64,000 nt of DNA from Alphaproteobacteria bacterium (GTDB lineage Bacteria > Pseudomonadota > Alphaproteobacteria > Rs-D84), in assembly GCA_017630405.1 (NCBI GenBank), contig JAGBVH010000009.1, forward strand, positions 1 through 64,000. Reading direction: 5' to 3'. The position numbers and the translations under genes were made by a program. Positions 16,848 through 25,633 of the stretch are shown one piece after another. Under the pieces are notes generated by a model, which worked only from the letters and a program-made list of their open reading frames with translations, had not been told where the DNA came from and made no database searches. Positions within the stretch are counted from its first letter, which is position 1; the number at the start of each line of letters is the position of its first letter.

Positions 16848-17906
16848 TCATTTCACCAAATTTACAAGAACATCGTCCAGAACCAGCATACCATCAGCAG
16901 TGGTTGCAATACGATTGTCTTGAACCGTTATTAATTCTGGATGCATGTGCACCCAGTCCATATCAATAACCTTTTTTACAGAATCTGTCAACAGGCATCC
17001 ACGGACAGTGCGTAAACCTGTTATTACACACTCGGTCGCACGAACAGAATCGGATATGGGCGAATATGTTTCAAAATTGCCCGTCTGTTCAAACCAGGTG
17101 TTATTTGTAAAGACACGACCCGCCGCACCTGCGCCCACCCCAATATAGGGCGCGCCACCCCAAATGTTCAGATTATGTTTACACTCGTTATCAGGTGCAC
17201 AATAATTTGAAACTTCGTATCGCGACAGTTTCAGGTATTCATCGATCGCGGTGTACATCGCGGCCATTGTTTCGTTATCTGGCATAGTCAGGTTCATTTT
17301 GCCAAATGGCGTATTTGGTTCAATCGTTAATTCATACAAAGAACAATGCTTCAGCCCCAGCGTGTTAATTTCACCGCAAAGACGCACAACATCCGATACC
17401 GTTTCATCCGGCAGGCCATATATAAAATCCGCCGACACGCGCAAACCCAAGTTATGCGCTGCATCCAACAGGTGCAACGCATCCGATGCACTGTGACGGC
17501 GCCCCATAAACTTTAACTTGTCATCGTCCAGACTTTGCACACCAACCGACAAACGATTTACGCCATGTGACATAAATTCACGCAGGCGCATCGCATCCAA
17601 TGTTCCTGGGTTGGATTCAAGTGTCACTTCGGCATCGGACAACAAATTAAAGTTTTTGCGAACACACCCCATTATTTCCGCGAAAGTATCAGTCGGCATC
17701 AATGACGGTGTTCCCCCACCAAAAAATACAGTTGGCACATCAATTCGACCAAGTGTGCGTGCCCAATGTTCCAGCTCGGCACAAATATCACGCGAATACC
17801 CCACCCAATCTGGCGCAGAACAAGCGCGCGAAAAGAACGCGCAATAATTGCACTTGGACATACAAAATGGAACATGGATATAAATATTGTGTGCCGGATT
17901 ATTCAT
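16848..17906 (-). CDS. hemW: HemW, radical SAM heme chaperone-like protein
   Basis: The 352-residue protein opens with IYIHVPFCMSKCNYCAFFS: the CxxxCxxC triad that holds the 4Fe-4S cluster, in the form used by HemW/HemN. FFGGGTPSLMP is the SAM-binding glycine motif. VTLESNPGT and LSVGVQSLDDDKL are further family motifs. HemW lacks coproporphyrinogen oxidase activity and instead carries heme to respiratory enzymes; HemN itself is longer (about 450 residues), so length argues for HemW. It starts the transcript that continues into the M13 peptidase. ATG at 17906 gives the normal start. Confidence 0.9.
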   Translation of the reverse strand: MNNPAHNIYIHVPFCMSKCNYCAFFSRACSAPDWVGYSRDICAELEHWARTLGRIDVPTVFFGGGTPSLMPTDTFAEIMGCVRKNFNLLSDAEVTLESNPGTLDAMRLREFMSHGVNRLSVGVQSLDDDKLKFMGRRHSASDALHLLDAAHNLGLRVSADFIYGLPDETVSDVVRLCGEINTLGLKHCSLYELTIEPNTPFGKMNLTMPDNETMAAMYTAIDEYLKLSRYEVSNYCAPDNECKHNLNIWGGAPYIGVGAGAAGRVFTNNTWFEQTGNFETYSPISDSVRATECVITGLRTVRGCLLTDSVKKVIDMDWVHMHPELITVQDNRIATTADGMLVLDDVLVNLVK

Positions 17907-17999
17907 TTGCGAATATTTTATAACTCTTTTTTAAGTCTGCAAGGTAAAATCGCTTTTATGACACGAAAATTTATGATATAATAACAGCACGGAAGGTTT

Positions 18000-19523
18000 A
18001 TGAAAAAGAATTATATTTCTATTTTGTCGCTGCTTTTTGCGCCTTTGATGGCTTTTGCCGCAAACGAAGGGGTGCCGTCATATTATCAAACACAGCAGCC
18101 ACAAAATGCTAATCAGGCTTCTTTTGAACGTTATCAGAAACAGGGTTATACAAAATATGTGGGTCAAAATACCAACAAGCAGGTAATTGGCCAACGAACA
18201 TATACATATCAGCAACCACGCGCGATGCAGCCTACTTTTGCCGGCACCATGACCGCGAACGGGATTGCGATGCCAGCGGAAAGCGAAAAAGGCACATCTA
18301 TTTATGCAGGATACGCGCGCAGATTTGCGGACTTTGAATTTGAAACCGGTGTAAATTCAATCCTTGAATGGGATGATATGATCTGGGATGAAATTCGTGT
18401 TGGCGCGCGCCATAATTTCAGCCTGCGCGATTTCGATTTATCTGTATATGGGGAATATGCGTACGGTAATATGTCACATGGTGGTCTGTCTATGGACTAT
18501 GACCTTAAACCATATGATTCAGCATACCCAGAATACGGAATTTTTACAATTTCTATGGGTGACCAAAGTGGGCGCAGCAACTATTTCCGTTTCGGACTGT
18601 CCGCGCACCATGTGTGGGATATTGCTGGATGGAAACTGTCACCAACAATTGGCTATGAAATTTTCAAGCACAATCTTGAAATGTCCAACCATTATTATCC
18701 GAACCCTGGGATTTATCTGCCCTTGATGACACAAGGTGGACAATATGTATTCGGTGACGAATTAGGCAACTATTATTCCGTTCCAGTTGGAATGGAGGCA
18801 CCAGAAAACTGGTATCAGGTCTGTATGGGCCCAGAGGATATCAAGGTTGTCACAAATCCTTCATCAGGTTATTATGAAGGCTTTGAGATTCTTGGTAACG
18901 ATTTGTATACCGGCGACTATGAGTTATCTATGGGCGATGTTCCATGGGGTGTTTCGGGTGGCGAATGCGTCATCATTGGCGGCGATGGTCCAGTCGTGGT
19001 CGAAGGCACAACACATATCTATAACACAACATGGTCTGGATTCTATATCGGATTAGAAGTTGAAAAACAAATGACGCTAAAGGACAAATTGCGCCTTTAT
19101 ATGCAGGTTGGCCTGCCAAAATATTCATCCGAAGGTATATGGCCAAATCGTACAGACTGGCAGCAGAACCCAAGTTTCTTGGACGAAGGTAGCAATGGCG
19201 CATATTCTTATTCCGCAGAAATGGAATATAACTATAAAGTTTCCGATCGTATGCAGTTGGCATTAAAGGTGGACACAAATCTGTTCCATGTCGGCAATAT
19301 CCCAGGAAAATTGTATATTGCGGAATATACAGACTATGTAATTGATGAAAATGGTCAATATGTGACACAAAAAGTGACCGAAGTAATTAATGGGGTGACA
19401 TACGAATATCTGGTACCAGTTCTGGAAACGATACCAGCATCCACACAACATGTAAGTGATTCACTGAAACGCGCAACTTGGCAGTCGTTTGGGATTCATA
19501 TCGGTTTGAAATACGCATTTTAA
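18000..19523 (+). CDS. Outer-membrane beta-barrel protein, 507 aa
   Basis: A signal peptide is present (ISILSLLFAPLMAFA-A). A Gln/Tyr/Asn-rich linker fills residues about 22-85, as in the barrel protein at 5762. The rest alternates beta strands: TSIYAGYARRFADFEFETG, IRVGARHNFSLRDFDLSVYG, FGLSAHHVWDIAG, FGIHIGLKYAF. The terminal Phe is the BAM signal. Strand count appears larger than eight. Several long acidic, Gly/Tyr-rich loops, e.g. residues about 240-330, would face outside. GGAAGG precedes the ATG and TATAAT lies at 17977-17982. mltB follows after 14 bases, so they are one transcript. Ligand unknown. Confidence 0.8.
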   Translation: MKKNYISILSLLFAPLMAFAANEGVPSYYQTQQPQNANQASFERYQKQGYTKYVGQNTNKQVIGQRTYTYQQPRAMQPTFAGTMTANGIAMPAESEKGTSIYAGYARRFADFEFETGVNSILEWDDMIWDEIRVGARHNFSLRDFDLSVYGEYAYGNMSHGGLSMDYDLKPYDSAYPEYGIFTISMGDQSGRSNYFRFGLSAHHVWDIAGWKLSPTIGYEIFKHNLEMSNHYYPNPGIYLPLMTQGGQYVFGDELGNYYSVPVGMEAPENWYQVCMGPEDIKVVTNPSSGYYEGFEILGNDLYTGDYELSMGDVPWGVSGGECVIIGGDGPVVVEGTTHIYNTTWSGFYIGLEVEKQMTLKDKLRLYMQVGLPKYSSEGIWPNRTDWQQNPSFLDEGSNGAYSYSAEMEYNYKVSDRMQLALKVDTNLFHVGNIPGKLYIAEYTDYVIDENGQYVTQKVTEVINGVTYEYLVPVLETIPASTQHVSDSLKRATWQSFGIHIGLKYAF

Positions 19524-19537
19524 TCAAAGGATGACGG

Positions 19538-20587
19538 ATGAAGGTTATGTCAAAATTACGGTTATTGACCGCTCTTGCGTTTATTCCAACAATGGCAAAT
19601 GCCACAACTGGCGCGTTCGACATAGACCGCTGGTATTCGATGATGGAAAATGTGCGCGCGCGTGCCACCAGCGAAAATATTTCCGAAGAAACTATCAAGC
19701 AAACACTGCGCAGCCCCGCCTTTATCCCTTCTATTGTAAAAAGCGACAAAAACCAAGCAGAATTTAAATTAACATTAGATGACTACTTGGCGCGTACCGT
19801 TAGTGATAAACGAATTATCCAAGGCAAAAAGATGCGCGCAAAATATCCAACTATGCTGGGGCGCGTGGAAAGCAAATACGGATTGCCACCACATGTTATT
19901 TTGGCATTTTGGGGCATGGAATCCAACTATGGCGAGGTCAAGGCCAGACATAAATTGGTCGATGCTTTTTTAACATTGATATATGACGGCCGTCGTGAAA
20001 CTTTTTTCACAAACCAACTTATTGCACTGATGAAAGTTGCCGATAAAAACAAGCAAGACATAAATGCCATTGGCGGCTCTTGGGCGGGCGCGATGGGGCA
20101 CTTTCAATTCATACCAACAACGCTGACACAATATGGCGTGGATGGAAACAGTGACGGACGCATTGATATTATCAACAGCGTTGGGGATGCCATGTTCAGT
20201 GCTGGTAATTACTTAAACAAGTTAGGCTGGAACAAAAATGAACGCATCGCGCGTCGGGTCGTGTTGCCCGCAGATTTTGATATAGGTATGCTGGACGGAA
20301 AAACAAAACTGACACTGCCACAATGGGCGGCATTTGGTGTCACAAATCCAGATGGTTCGCCAATCCCAAGTAATGATATGCTGGCCGGTTTGGTCGCGGA
20401 TATCACCGCAATTCAAAGTGCACGCGATAATGCCACAACCCCAGAAAACGCGATTGATGCCGATATTGCGCCTATGCCTGTGATTAACGCATATCTGACA
20501 TATCCAAACTTTTATCGAATCAAGAAGTGGAACAATTCAAACTGGTATGCGATTGCAATATCTGAATTGGCCGACCAATTAAAATAA
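19538..20587 (+). CDS. mltB: Lytic murein transglycosylase B family
   Basis: It cleaves the glycan strand of murein, leaving 1,6-anhydro ends. The 349-residue protein has a signal peptide (LLTALAFIPTMANA) without a lipobox, so it is soluble in the periplasm. The MltB signatures are VESKYGLPPHVILAFWGMES with the catalytic Glu in GMESNYG, and GSWAGAMGHFQFIPTTL. The C-terminal part DYLARTVSDKRI and SVGDAMFSAGNYL also fits the family. The gene follows a barrel protein by 14 bases, which may link wall remodelling with outer-membrane assembly (inference). A second transglycosylase of the Slt type lies at 35012. Confidence 0.92.
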   Translation: MKVMSKLRLLTALAFIPTMANATTGAFDIDRWYSMMENVRARATSENISEETIKQTLRSPAFIPSIVKSDKNQAEFKLTLDDYLARTVSDKRIIQGKKMRAKYPTMLGRVESKYGLPPHVILAFWGMESNYGEVKARHKLVDAFLTLIYDGRRETFFTNQLIALMKVADKNKQDINAIGGSWAGAMGHFQFIPTTLTQYGVDGNSDGRIDIINSVGDAMFSAGNYLNKLGWNKNERIARRVVLPADFDIGMLDGKTKLTLPQWAAFGVTNPDGSPIPSNDMLAGLVADITAIQSARDNATTPENAIDADIAPMPVINAYLTYPNFYRIKKWNNSNWYAIAISELADQLK

Positions 20588-20652
20588 AATCATTGATAAT
20601 GGCACATTTCTTTGATATTCTTCCCAGTATAGATATTATAAAGGATTAATTT

Positions 20653-21612
20653 ATGGCTATTAAAGTCCGCGACTTTGAAGTGCGTTTAACGCGAAACAAA
20701 GAAGAAAGAAAACAGGTTCGCCAACTGCGATATAAAGTATTCGTAGAAGAAGAAGGCGCAGGCGTAACCGAAGAACAAAAAGCACTGGGCGAAGAATACG
20801 ATTCTTATGACAGATACGCCGAATACATGGCTGTATTCCACCAAGGGCGCGTTGTCGGCACATACCGCATCATTGACAGAAATGCTGCCGAAAAAATGGG
20901 CGGATTTTATACCGAAAACGAATTTAATATTTCCAAGATAAAAAAATTCCATGGCAATATCGCTGAAATGTCACGCGCATGCGTTGATCCTGCGTATCGT
21001 GAAAACGCGTTGGTTATGCGCTTGCTGTGGGCAGGACTGGGCGAAATGATTATGCGCCGCAAAATCGAGATTTTATTCGGGGTCGCTTCGTGGGTCGGCA
21101 CAAAACCTGCCAAGTCCGCACAGGCGATTTCATATCTGTACTATAACCACCTGACACCGATGCGCTTGCGCGCGACTGTGTTACCTGAAAAATTCGCAGA
21201 AGGTGTTAATCCAAAATTGTCACGCATGAATATCTTGCCGCGCGAATTTATTGATGAAGCAGATGCAAAGCAGGAAATGACCCCACTGATTAAGGGATAT
21301 TTGCGACTGGGCGCAACATTTGGCAAAGGCGTATTCGTTGACACTCCGTTTAACTCGTACGATGTGTTTGTTATGATTGAAACCCGCAAGATGAGTGCCA
21401 CATACCAGAAACACTTCTTGGGTCGCGAAAATGCATTGGGCGCACCAGAAGACGAAAAAGACAATATCATCAAGACAGTCGGTAAAATTATAACCTTGCC
21501 GGTGGTCGGTCCCTTCAAGGTTGTACGCGCGTTTGTAGATTTCTTGCTGCGCGAAGATGCCGATGACGCGGAATATATCGAAGATGCAGAAAAAGCAGAA
21601 AGCGAAGAGTAA
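20653..21612 (+). CDS. olsB: OlsB-like ornithine N-acyltransferase (hemolysin/GNAT fold)
   Basis: The 319-residue protein belongs to the acyltransferase family that joins 3-hydroxy-fatty acids from ACP to ornithine, giving lyso-ornithine lipid. Visible landmarks: VRQLRYKVFVEEEGAG, where the substrate site begins; YRIIDRNAAEKMGGFYTENEFNI; EMSRACVDPAYRENALVMRL; and EILFGVASWVGT. The order ends with a C-terminal tail of about 80 residues that is highly acidic (DADDAEYIEDAEK), longer than in most OlsB proteins. The gene for an OlsA-type acyltransferase begins 5 bases later, the classical pair. Ornithine lipids contain no phosphate. Confidence is high for the family and moderate for the substrate. 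Confidence 0.8.
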   Translation: MAIKVRDFEVRLTRNKEERKQVRQLRYKVFVEEEGAGVTEEQKALGEEYDSYDRYAEYMAVFHQGRVVGTYRIIDRNAAEKMGGFYTENEFNISKIKKFHGNIAEMSRACVDPAYRENALVMRLLWAGLGEMIMRRKIEILFGVASWVGTKPAKSAQAISYLYYNHLTPMRLRATVLPEKFAEGVNPKLSRMNILPREFIDEADAKQEMTPLIKGYLRLGATFGKGVFVDTPFNSYDVFVMIETRKMSATYQKHFLGRENALGAPEDEKDNIIKTVGKIITLPVVGPFKVVRAFVDFLLREDADDAEYIEDAEKAESEE

Positions 21613-21616
21613 AAAA

Positions 21617-22444
21617 ATGGCCAAGTTGCGCAAACAAAATATTTTTAATACAACAATGGCTGCGATTAAATTTACGCTGTTCTGGATGGCTGTTGTTATT
21701 CAGATACCAATTATCGCATTTATGCCACGCCGTTGGGCGGTTAATTATATGCCTGTATTTATGTGGTTTTTGGTAAAACTGGGCGGAATTAAAATTGTTG
21801 TACATGGTAAACTGACCGACAAACGACCACTGATGGTTGTATCAAATCATATTTCTGTTTTTGAAATCGCAACTTTTCCATTTGCATTTCGTGGTAGCTT
21901 TATTGCCAAAAAAGAAATGGAGAATTGGCCACTAGTTGGATGGGTCGCAAAAAAATTCGGTGTGATATTTGTTGACCGCCGTCCTTCACACGCACGCGAT
22001 GCGTTGGCAGTCGTACAAAAGACCGTTCAAAATGTTAAGTATCCAATGATTCTGTTCCCAGAAGGCACAACAACAAACGGCGCATATGTAAAACCTTTTA
22101 AAAGCACATTGTTCAACTTTGTTGAAAATTCCAATGTGACTGTACAGCCTATGGCGATGCATTATAGATATCGCGACGGCAGCGTTATTGACGAACAAAC
22201 AATGGCGGACCACTTTGCATACTTTGATAACAAAAAAATGGACAAAGGGCCATTGTGCAAAATTGAACGCAGTGCGTTTGGTCAAGTTTTTCATATCATG
22301 ATGCTGGGCGGATTTACAGTCGAAATCACATTGTTGCCGCCGCCCCCCCTGGAGGGTATGGACAGAAAGCAGATTGCCGAGGTGCTGCAACAAATAGTCT
22401 CGGATAAATATATGGAATTAAAAGATAAAGAATTAAAAAAGTAA
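21617..22444 (+). CDS. olsA: OlsA/PlsC-type 1-acyl-glycerol-3-phosphate acyltransferase
   Basis: The 275-residue protein has an N-terminal membrane segment (FTLFWMAVVIQIPIIAFMP) and the acyltransferase motifs in order: motif I VVSNHISVFE (a variant of NHxxxxD with Glu for Asp), motif II near GVIFVDR, motif III FPEGTTTNG, and motif IV VTVQPMAMHY. OlsA adds the second acyl chain to lyso-ornithine lipid; PlsC does the same for lysophosphatidate. Adjacency to olsB favours OlsA, and dual use is known in the family. The frame opens inside olsB, but the ATG at 21617 right after its stop is the natural start. Confidence 0.8.
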   Translation: MAKLRKQNIFNTTMAAIKFTLFWMAVVIQIPIIAFMPRRWAVNYMPVFMWFLVKLGGIKIVVHGKLTDKRPLMVVSNHISVFEIATFPFAFRGSFIAKKEMENWPLVGWVAKKFGVIFVDRRPSHARDALAVVQKTVQNVKYPMILFPEGTTTNGAYVKPFKSTLFNFVENSNVTVQPMAMHYRYRDGSVIDEQTMADHFAYFDNKKMDKGPLCKIERSAFGQVFHIMMLGGFTVEITLLPPPPLEGMDRKQIAEVLQQIVSDKYMELKDKELKK

Positions 22445-22456
22445 GAGTTTTAAATT

Positions 22457-23734
22457 ATGAGAATTGAAAATTTATGCGTAAAACGCCTGATTGGGGAAGC
22501 CGCTGGCGCAACAACACACGGACACAAAATCGCGTTAAAAGGTGGATACATTTATCAAACTTTCCAAGGTGGATATACATTGTCACCTTTGGGATGGCGC
22601 GTTGTCCGAAACATCGAAAATATCATTCGTCAGGAAATGGATGCCATTGACGGTCAGGAAATATTGATGCCTGTTGTATCTGGGGCAGACATTTGGCGCG
22701 AAAGTGGTCGCTATGACACAGTGGATGTGTTGGCAAAATTTAAGGGCCGTTCGGGTACGGACTATGTATTGAACCCAACACACGAAGAAGTTGTTGTGGA
22801 CTTTGTTAAATCTGTTCTGGAAACATATCGCCAGATGCCATTTATGGTTTATCAAATCCAGACCAAGTTCCGCGATGAATTGCGCGCACGCGCCGGTCTT
22901 ATTCGTACACGCGAATTTATTATGAAAGACGCTTATTCTTTCCATGAAACATACGAAGATTTGGAAACGTACTATAACCGCTGTCTGGAAGCATATAAAA
23001 CAATCTTTGCGCGTTGCGGTATGAAAAATGTTGTACACGTGCTGTCTTCGACTGGCGATATGGGTGGCAGTGTTGCTCACGAATTCCAACTGATTAACGA
23101 TATGGGCGAAGACACAATTTACCTGTGCGATTGCGGATTTAACACAAACAAAGAATTGATTGATGACGAAAGCGAAACTTGCCCAAAGTGCGGTGCAAAA
23201 ATGCACAAGGTTCGCGGTATTGAAATTGGTAATATTTTCCAGTTGGGCACAAAATATTCTGATTCAATGAATCTGACATATACTGCACCAGACGGCGAAA
23301 GCAAACATCCAATCATGGGTTGTTATGGCATCGGCGTTGGTCGCACAATGGCTGCAATCTTGGAAGAAAGCGCGGACGAAAAAGGCCCAATCTGGAACAT
23401 GGAAACTGCACCTTTTGCGGTCGAAGTTATCGGATTGTCTGACAAAGAAGGCAAGACCTTGCCTATGGCGGAAAAAATCTATACCGATTTGAAAGCCGCA
23501 GGTATTGAAGTCATTTTGGACAATCGCGATGCGCGTGCGGGCGAAAAGTTTGCGGATGCAGACTTGGTCGCTGCGCCAATTCGACTGATTGTATCGGCCA
23601 AGAATTTGGCGAATAATGCAATCGAAGTTAAATATCGTGTTAATGATAAAGACACAACAAATATGCCAACCTCATTTGGTTTGGAAACATATTTGGCGGA
23701 TACACAAAATGCGATTTCTGAATTGTTAAAATAA
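22457..23734 (+). CDS. proS: Proline-tRNA ligase, short alphaproteobacterial form
   Basis: It charges tRNA-Pro. The 425-residue protein shows class II motifs: GYTLSPLGWRV, motif 2 in QIQTKFRDELRARAGLIRTREF, and motif 3 in GCYGIGVGRTMAAILEE, then the anticodon domain with VILDNRDARAGEKFADADL. The large editing insert of about 180 residues found in E. coli ProRS is missing, as in other alphaproteobacteria. What remains between motifs 2 and 3 is a short segment with CDCGF and, about 17 residues on, CPKCG, which looks like a zinc knuckle. The gene follows olsA by 12 bases and is closed by a terminator. Confidence 0.95.
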   Translation: MRIENLCVKRLIGEAAGATTHGHKIALKGGYIYQTFQGGYTLSPLGWRVVRNIENIIRQEMDAIDGQEILMPVVSGADIWRESGRYDTVDVLAKFKGRSGTDYVLNPTHEEVVVDFVKSVLETYRQMPFMVYQIQTKFRDELRARAGLIRTREFIMKDAYSFHETYEDLETYYNRCLEAYKTIFARCGMKNVVHVLSSTGDMGGSVAHEFQLINDMGEDTIYLCDCGFNTNKELIDDESETCPKCGAKMHKVRGIEIGNIFQLGTKYSDSMNLTYTAPDGESKHPIMGCYGIGVGRTMAAILEESADEKGPIWNMETAPFAVEVIGLSDKEGKTLPMAEKIYTDLKAAGIEVILDNRDARAGEKFADADLVAAPIRLIVSAKNLANNAIEVKYRVNDKDTTNMPTSFGLETYLADTQNAISELLK

Positions 23735-23737
23735 AAG

Positions 23738-23761
23738 ACTGGGCAAAAGCCCAGTTTTTTT
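23738..23761. terminator. Terminator after proS
   Basis: Stem ACTGGGC/GCCCAGT, loop AAAA, then seven T. It also serves the convergent gene at 23760. Confidence 0.85.
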
Positions 23762-24254
23762 ATCTCTGATTCATTTTTAGCGCGTATCTGGCCAGTTTTA
23801 ATTTCTTTAATACTTCTTCATACTCATACATATTGCGTCCCATTTTATATTCGGGTGAATCTTTGCTGGGATATCCATCCTTGTAGGCGCTTATTAAAAT
23901 ATACGCTGCAAAAGCCTCGTTACTGTGTGCCTCGTCTGGATACAGGTCATTTATAATGCCAGCACCCTTAACAATCTCTGATGCAAAATAAGCAGAATCC
24001 TGAATCAGTTTTGGCATTTCCGACTTAATATCATTGATATCGCGTCTGCAGGCGCGCCGAAGCTGATATTCCCTGATATCATGAAACGAGCAATTATTAC
24101 AATAACGCAATAAAAAGTTTGAAAAATCGCGAGCACGAACACTAGCACGCGCGGCTGTTTCAGTTTCTTTTGAAGTCTGTGCGCCAGCACTCACCATCGG
24201 CATTGATAATGCCAACGCGCATAAAAGTGCTAAAAATCCCTTTTTACGTTCCAT
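23760..24254 (-). CDS. Small secreted protein, 164 aa, unknown
   Basis: I do not recognise the family. A signal peptide is clear (FLALLCALALSMPMVSAGA). The mature part is helical and charged, with a Cys pair in YCNNCSFHD and one more in RRACRRD, which may form a disulfide or bind a metal. The gene follows a MerC-like membrane protein gene by 6 bases on the same strand, so the two probably act together, for example in metal or thiol handling at the inner membrane; that is inference from position only. Confidence 0.65.
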   Translation of the reverse strand: MERKKGFLALLCALALSMPMVSAGAQTSKETETAARASVRARDFSNFLLRYCNNCSFHDIREYQLRRACRRDINDIKSEMPKLIQDSAYFASEIVKGAGIINDLYPDEAHSNEAFAAYILISAYKDGYPSKDSPEYKMGRNMYEYEEVLKKLKLARYALKMNQR

Positions 24255-24260
24255 TTTTCC

Positions 24261-24590
24261 CTATTGATGTGACATCAGGTGCAAAACCAAACTGATAATA
24301 AACAACACCGTAATAACGCATAAAATGACTTTCTGGGTGCGATGCGAGTTTTTACCACCACAACTTTCGCAATCACAGCCACAGTCGCGGCCAATCAAGT
24401 ACCACGACGACAACAGCATCAGGCCAGAAAACACAAACAACCATGGTTCCAGCCAATGAGGCAGCAGATGAAAATGAGCCGCATCCGGCGCAACCAGCCC
24501 CACAATCGCCAAAAGCATAGGCAACCCACAACAAAATATATGTGGAACAATAGATGCAATTATACCGATTTTAACCGCTTTATTTTTCAT
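24261..24590 (-). CDS. MerC/MerT-like small membrane protein with Cys motifs
   Basis: The 109-residue protein has three to four membrane segments. The first, IGIIASIVPHIFCCGLPMLLAIVGL, carries the paired Cys followed by Gly-Leu-Pro that is typical of small mercury/metal transport membrane proteins of the MerC/MerT type. A loop of the form CGCDCESCGGK provides four more Cys, suited to hold a soft metal. A last segment VILCVITVLFIISLVLHL ends the protein. No merR, merP or merA gene is near, so mercury as substrate is not supported; another metal or a thiol-relay role is possible. AGAGGG precedes the ATG. Confidence 0.65.
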   Translation of the reverse strand: MKNKAVKIGIIASIVPHIFCCGLPMLLAIVGLVAPDAAHFHLLPHWLEPWLFVFSGLMLLSSWYLIGRDCGCDCESCGGKNSHRTQKVILCVITVLFIISLVLHLMSHQ

Positions 24591-24613
24591 ATTTCCCTCT
24601 TTTGTGGGGGCAT

Positions 24614-24641
24614 ATTATACCGCTTTTTTTCATATTGTAAA
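24614..24641 (-). promoter_or_regulatory. Promoter for the MerC-like/secreted pair
   Basis: On the minus strand TTTACA (24636-24641), 16-base spacer, TATAAT (24614-24619). Confidence 0.8.
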
Positions 24642-24667
24642 CAACAAAAGCGAAGTGCAAAATCTTA

Positions 24668-24695
24668 TTGACAATATTTTTATTTGTGTTAATAT
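24668..24695 (+). promoter_or_regulatory. Promoter for the three-paralog operon, possibly leaderless
   Basis: TTGACA at 24668-24673, 16-base spacer, TAATAT at 24690-24695. Transcription from this -10 would begin at about 24702, at the ATG itself (24703), and no Shine-Dalgarno is seen. A leaderless mRNA is therefore possible. Confidence 0.6.
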
Positions 24696-24702
24696 CTTGA
24701 CC

Positions 24703-25629
24703 ATGTTAGATTCAATCAAGACATATTTAGCATTAAAAGACGGCCCAAATATCAGCTGCGCATACAGCTGGAATTCGCCAGTTTTTCTGTTTTCAAATGA
24801 AAACATTCAGCCATATTTGGCCAACCTGACAGATATGACAGGCAAAAAGGTGCTGACCGTTGCGGCAGCAGGTGACCATGCATTTGAAGCACTGTTGGCT
24901 GGGGCAAAACATGTGGATACATTTGATATAAACTATCTGCAAAAGCATATTATGGAACTAAAGTCAAAAATGATTAAGCACCTGCCCTATGGTGAATTTA
25001 TGAAGTTCTTTTTTGACAAGAATCACTTCTTTGACAGAAGCATTATCAAGCCTATATGGAAAACATTCTCGCGCGAGTTGCGTATATTCTTGCTGATGTA
25101 TTATCATCATCACCAGCACAACAGTCGCCTATTCAGATATAATGGTGCACAACACAATGAATATATGCCTGACATGATTTCATATGTATCGGACGAATTG
25201 GCATTTAAAGAACTGAAGCAAATTATGCCCGACAAAATCAGTTTCAAAGAAACAAATGTACTGGAACTTTCAACCAAGTTTGATACAGAATACGATGTTA
25301 TTTTAATGTCCAATATATTTGAATATCTGTACACAGATACAACCGATATTGCTTCAAGACTTAAGGTCTTTCACGCAAATGTATTGACCCCAATCGCCGA
25401 AAATATCCTGTCCAAGGACGGTGGCAAGGCTTGTTTCCATTACAGCTGGAATACTAATGTAGAATTGTGGAACCAAGGCCTTAAAAGTTTTGAACGACAC
25501 ACGCAGTATTCCATCGACAATTTTAACGAAACCAAGTACTCGTTTGATGCTATTGGTGTGAAATCTATTTGTTCGCTGGCACCAAACGGACAAGACGCGA
25601 TGCTATATATGACCCAGAACCAAAGATAA
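24703..25629 (+). CDS. SAM-binding (DUF3419/BtaA-like) protein, paralog 1 of 3
   Basis: The 308-residue protein shows a Rossmann methyltransferase-type start: KKVLTVAAAGDHAFEALLAG (motif I), then AKHVDTFDIN, where the Asp would bind the SAM ribose. A helix with MELKSKMI follows, then LPYGEFMKFFF. Motif IV-like VILMSNIFEYLY lies near residue 210. The VLTxAxAGD plus DxFDIN pairing is what I know from DUF3419 proteins, including BtaA, which transfers an aminocarboxypropyl group of SAM to diacylglycerol; the match is by motif memory only and this protein is shorter. The frame opens at 24604, but the ATG at 24703 agrees with the paralogs. It is the first of three tandem paralogs. Confidence 0.7.
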   Translation: MLDSIKTYLALKDGPNISCAYSWNSPVFLFSNENIQPYLANLTDMTGKKVLTVAAAGDHAFEALLAGAKHVDTFDINYLQKHIMELKSKMIKHLPYGEFMKFFFDKNHFFDRSIIKPIWKTFSRELRIFLLMYYHHHQHNSRLFRYNGAQHNEYMPDMISYVSDELAFKELKQIMPDKISFKETNVLELSTKFDTEYDVILMSNIFEYLYTDTTDIASRLKVFHANVLTPIAENILSKDGGKACFHYSWNTNVELWNQGLKSFERHTQYSIDNFNETKYSFDAIGVKSICSLAPNGQDAMLYMTQNQR

Positions 25630-25633
25630 AAAT

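Noticed and set aside
20653..21612. Autoinducer (LuxI-type) synthase reading of the OlsB-like gene
   Set aside because: Both share the GNAT-like fold, but size, motif order and the following OlsA gene fit ornithine-lipid synthesis; no luxR is near.
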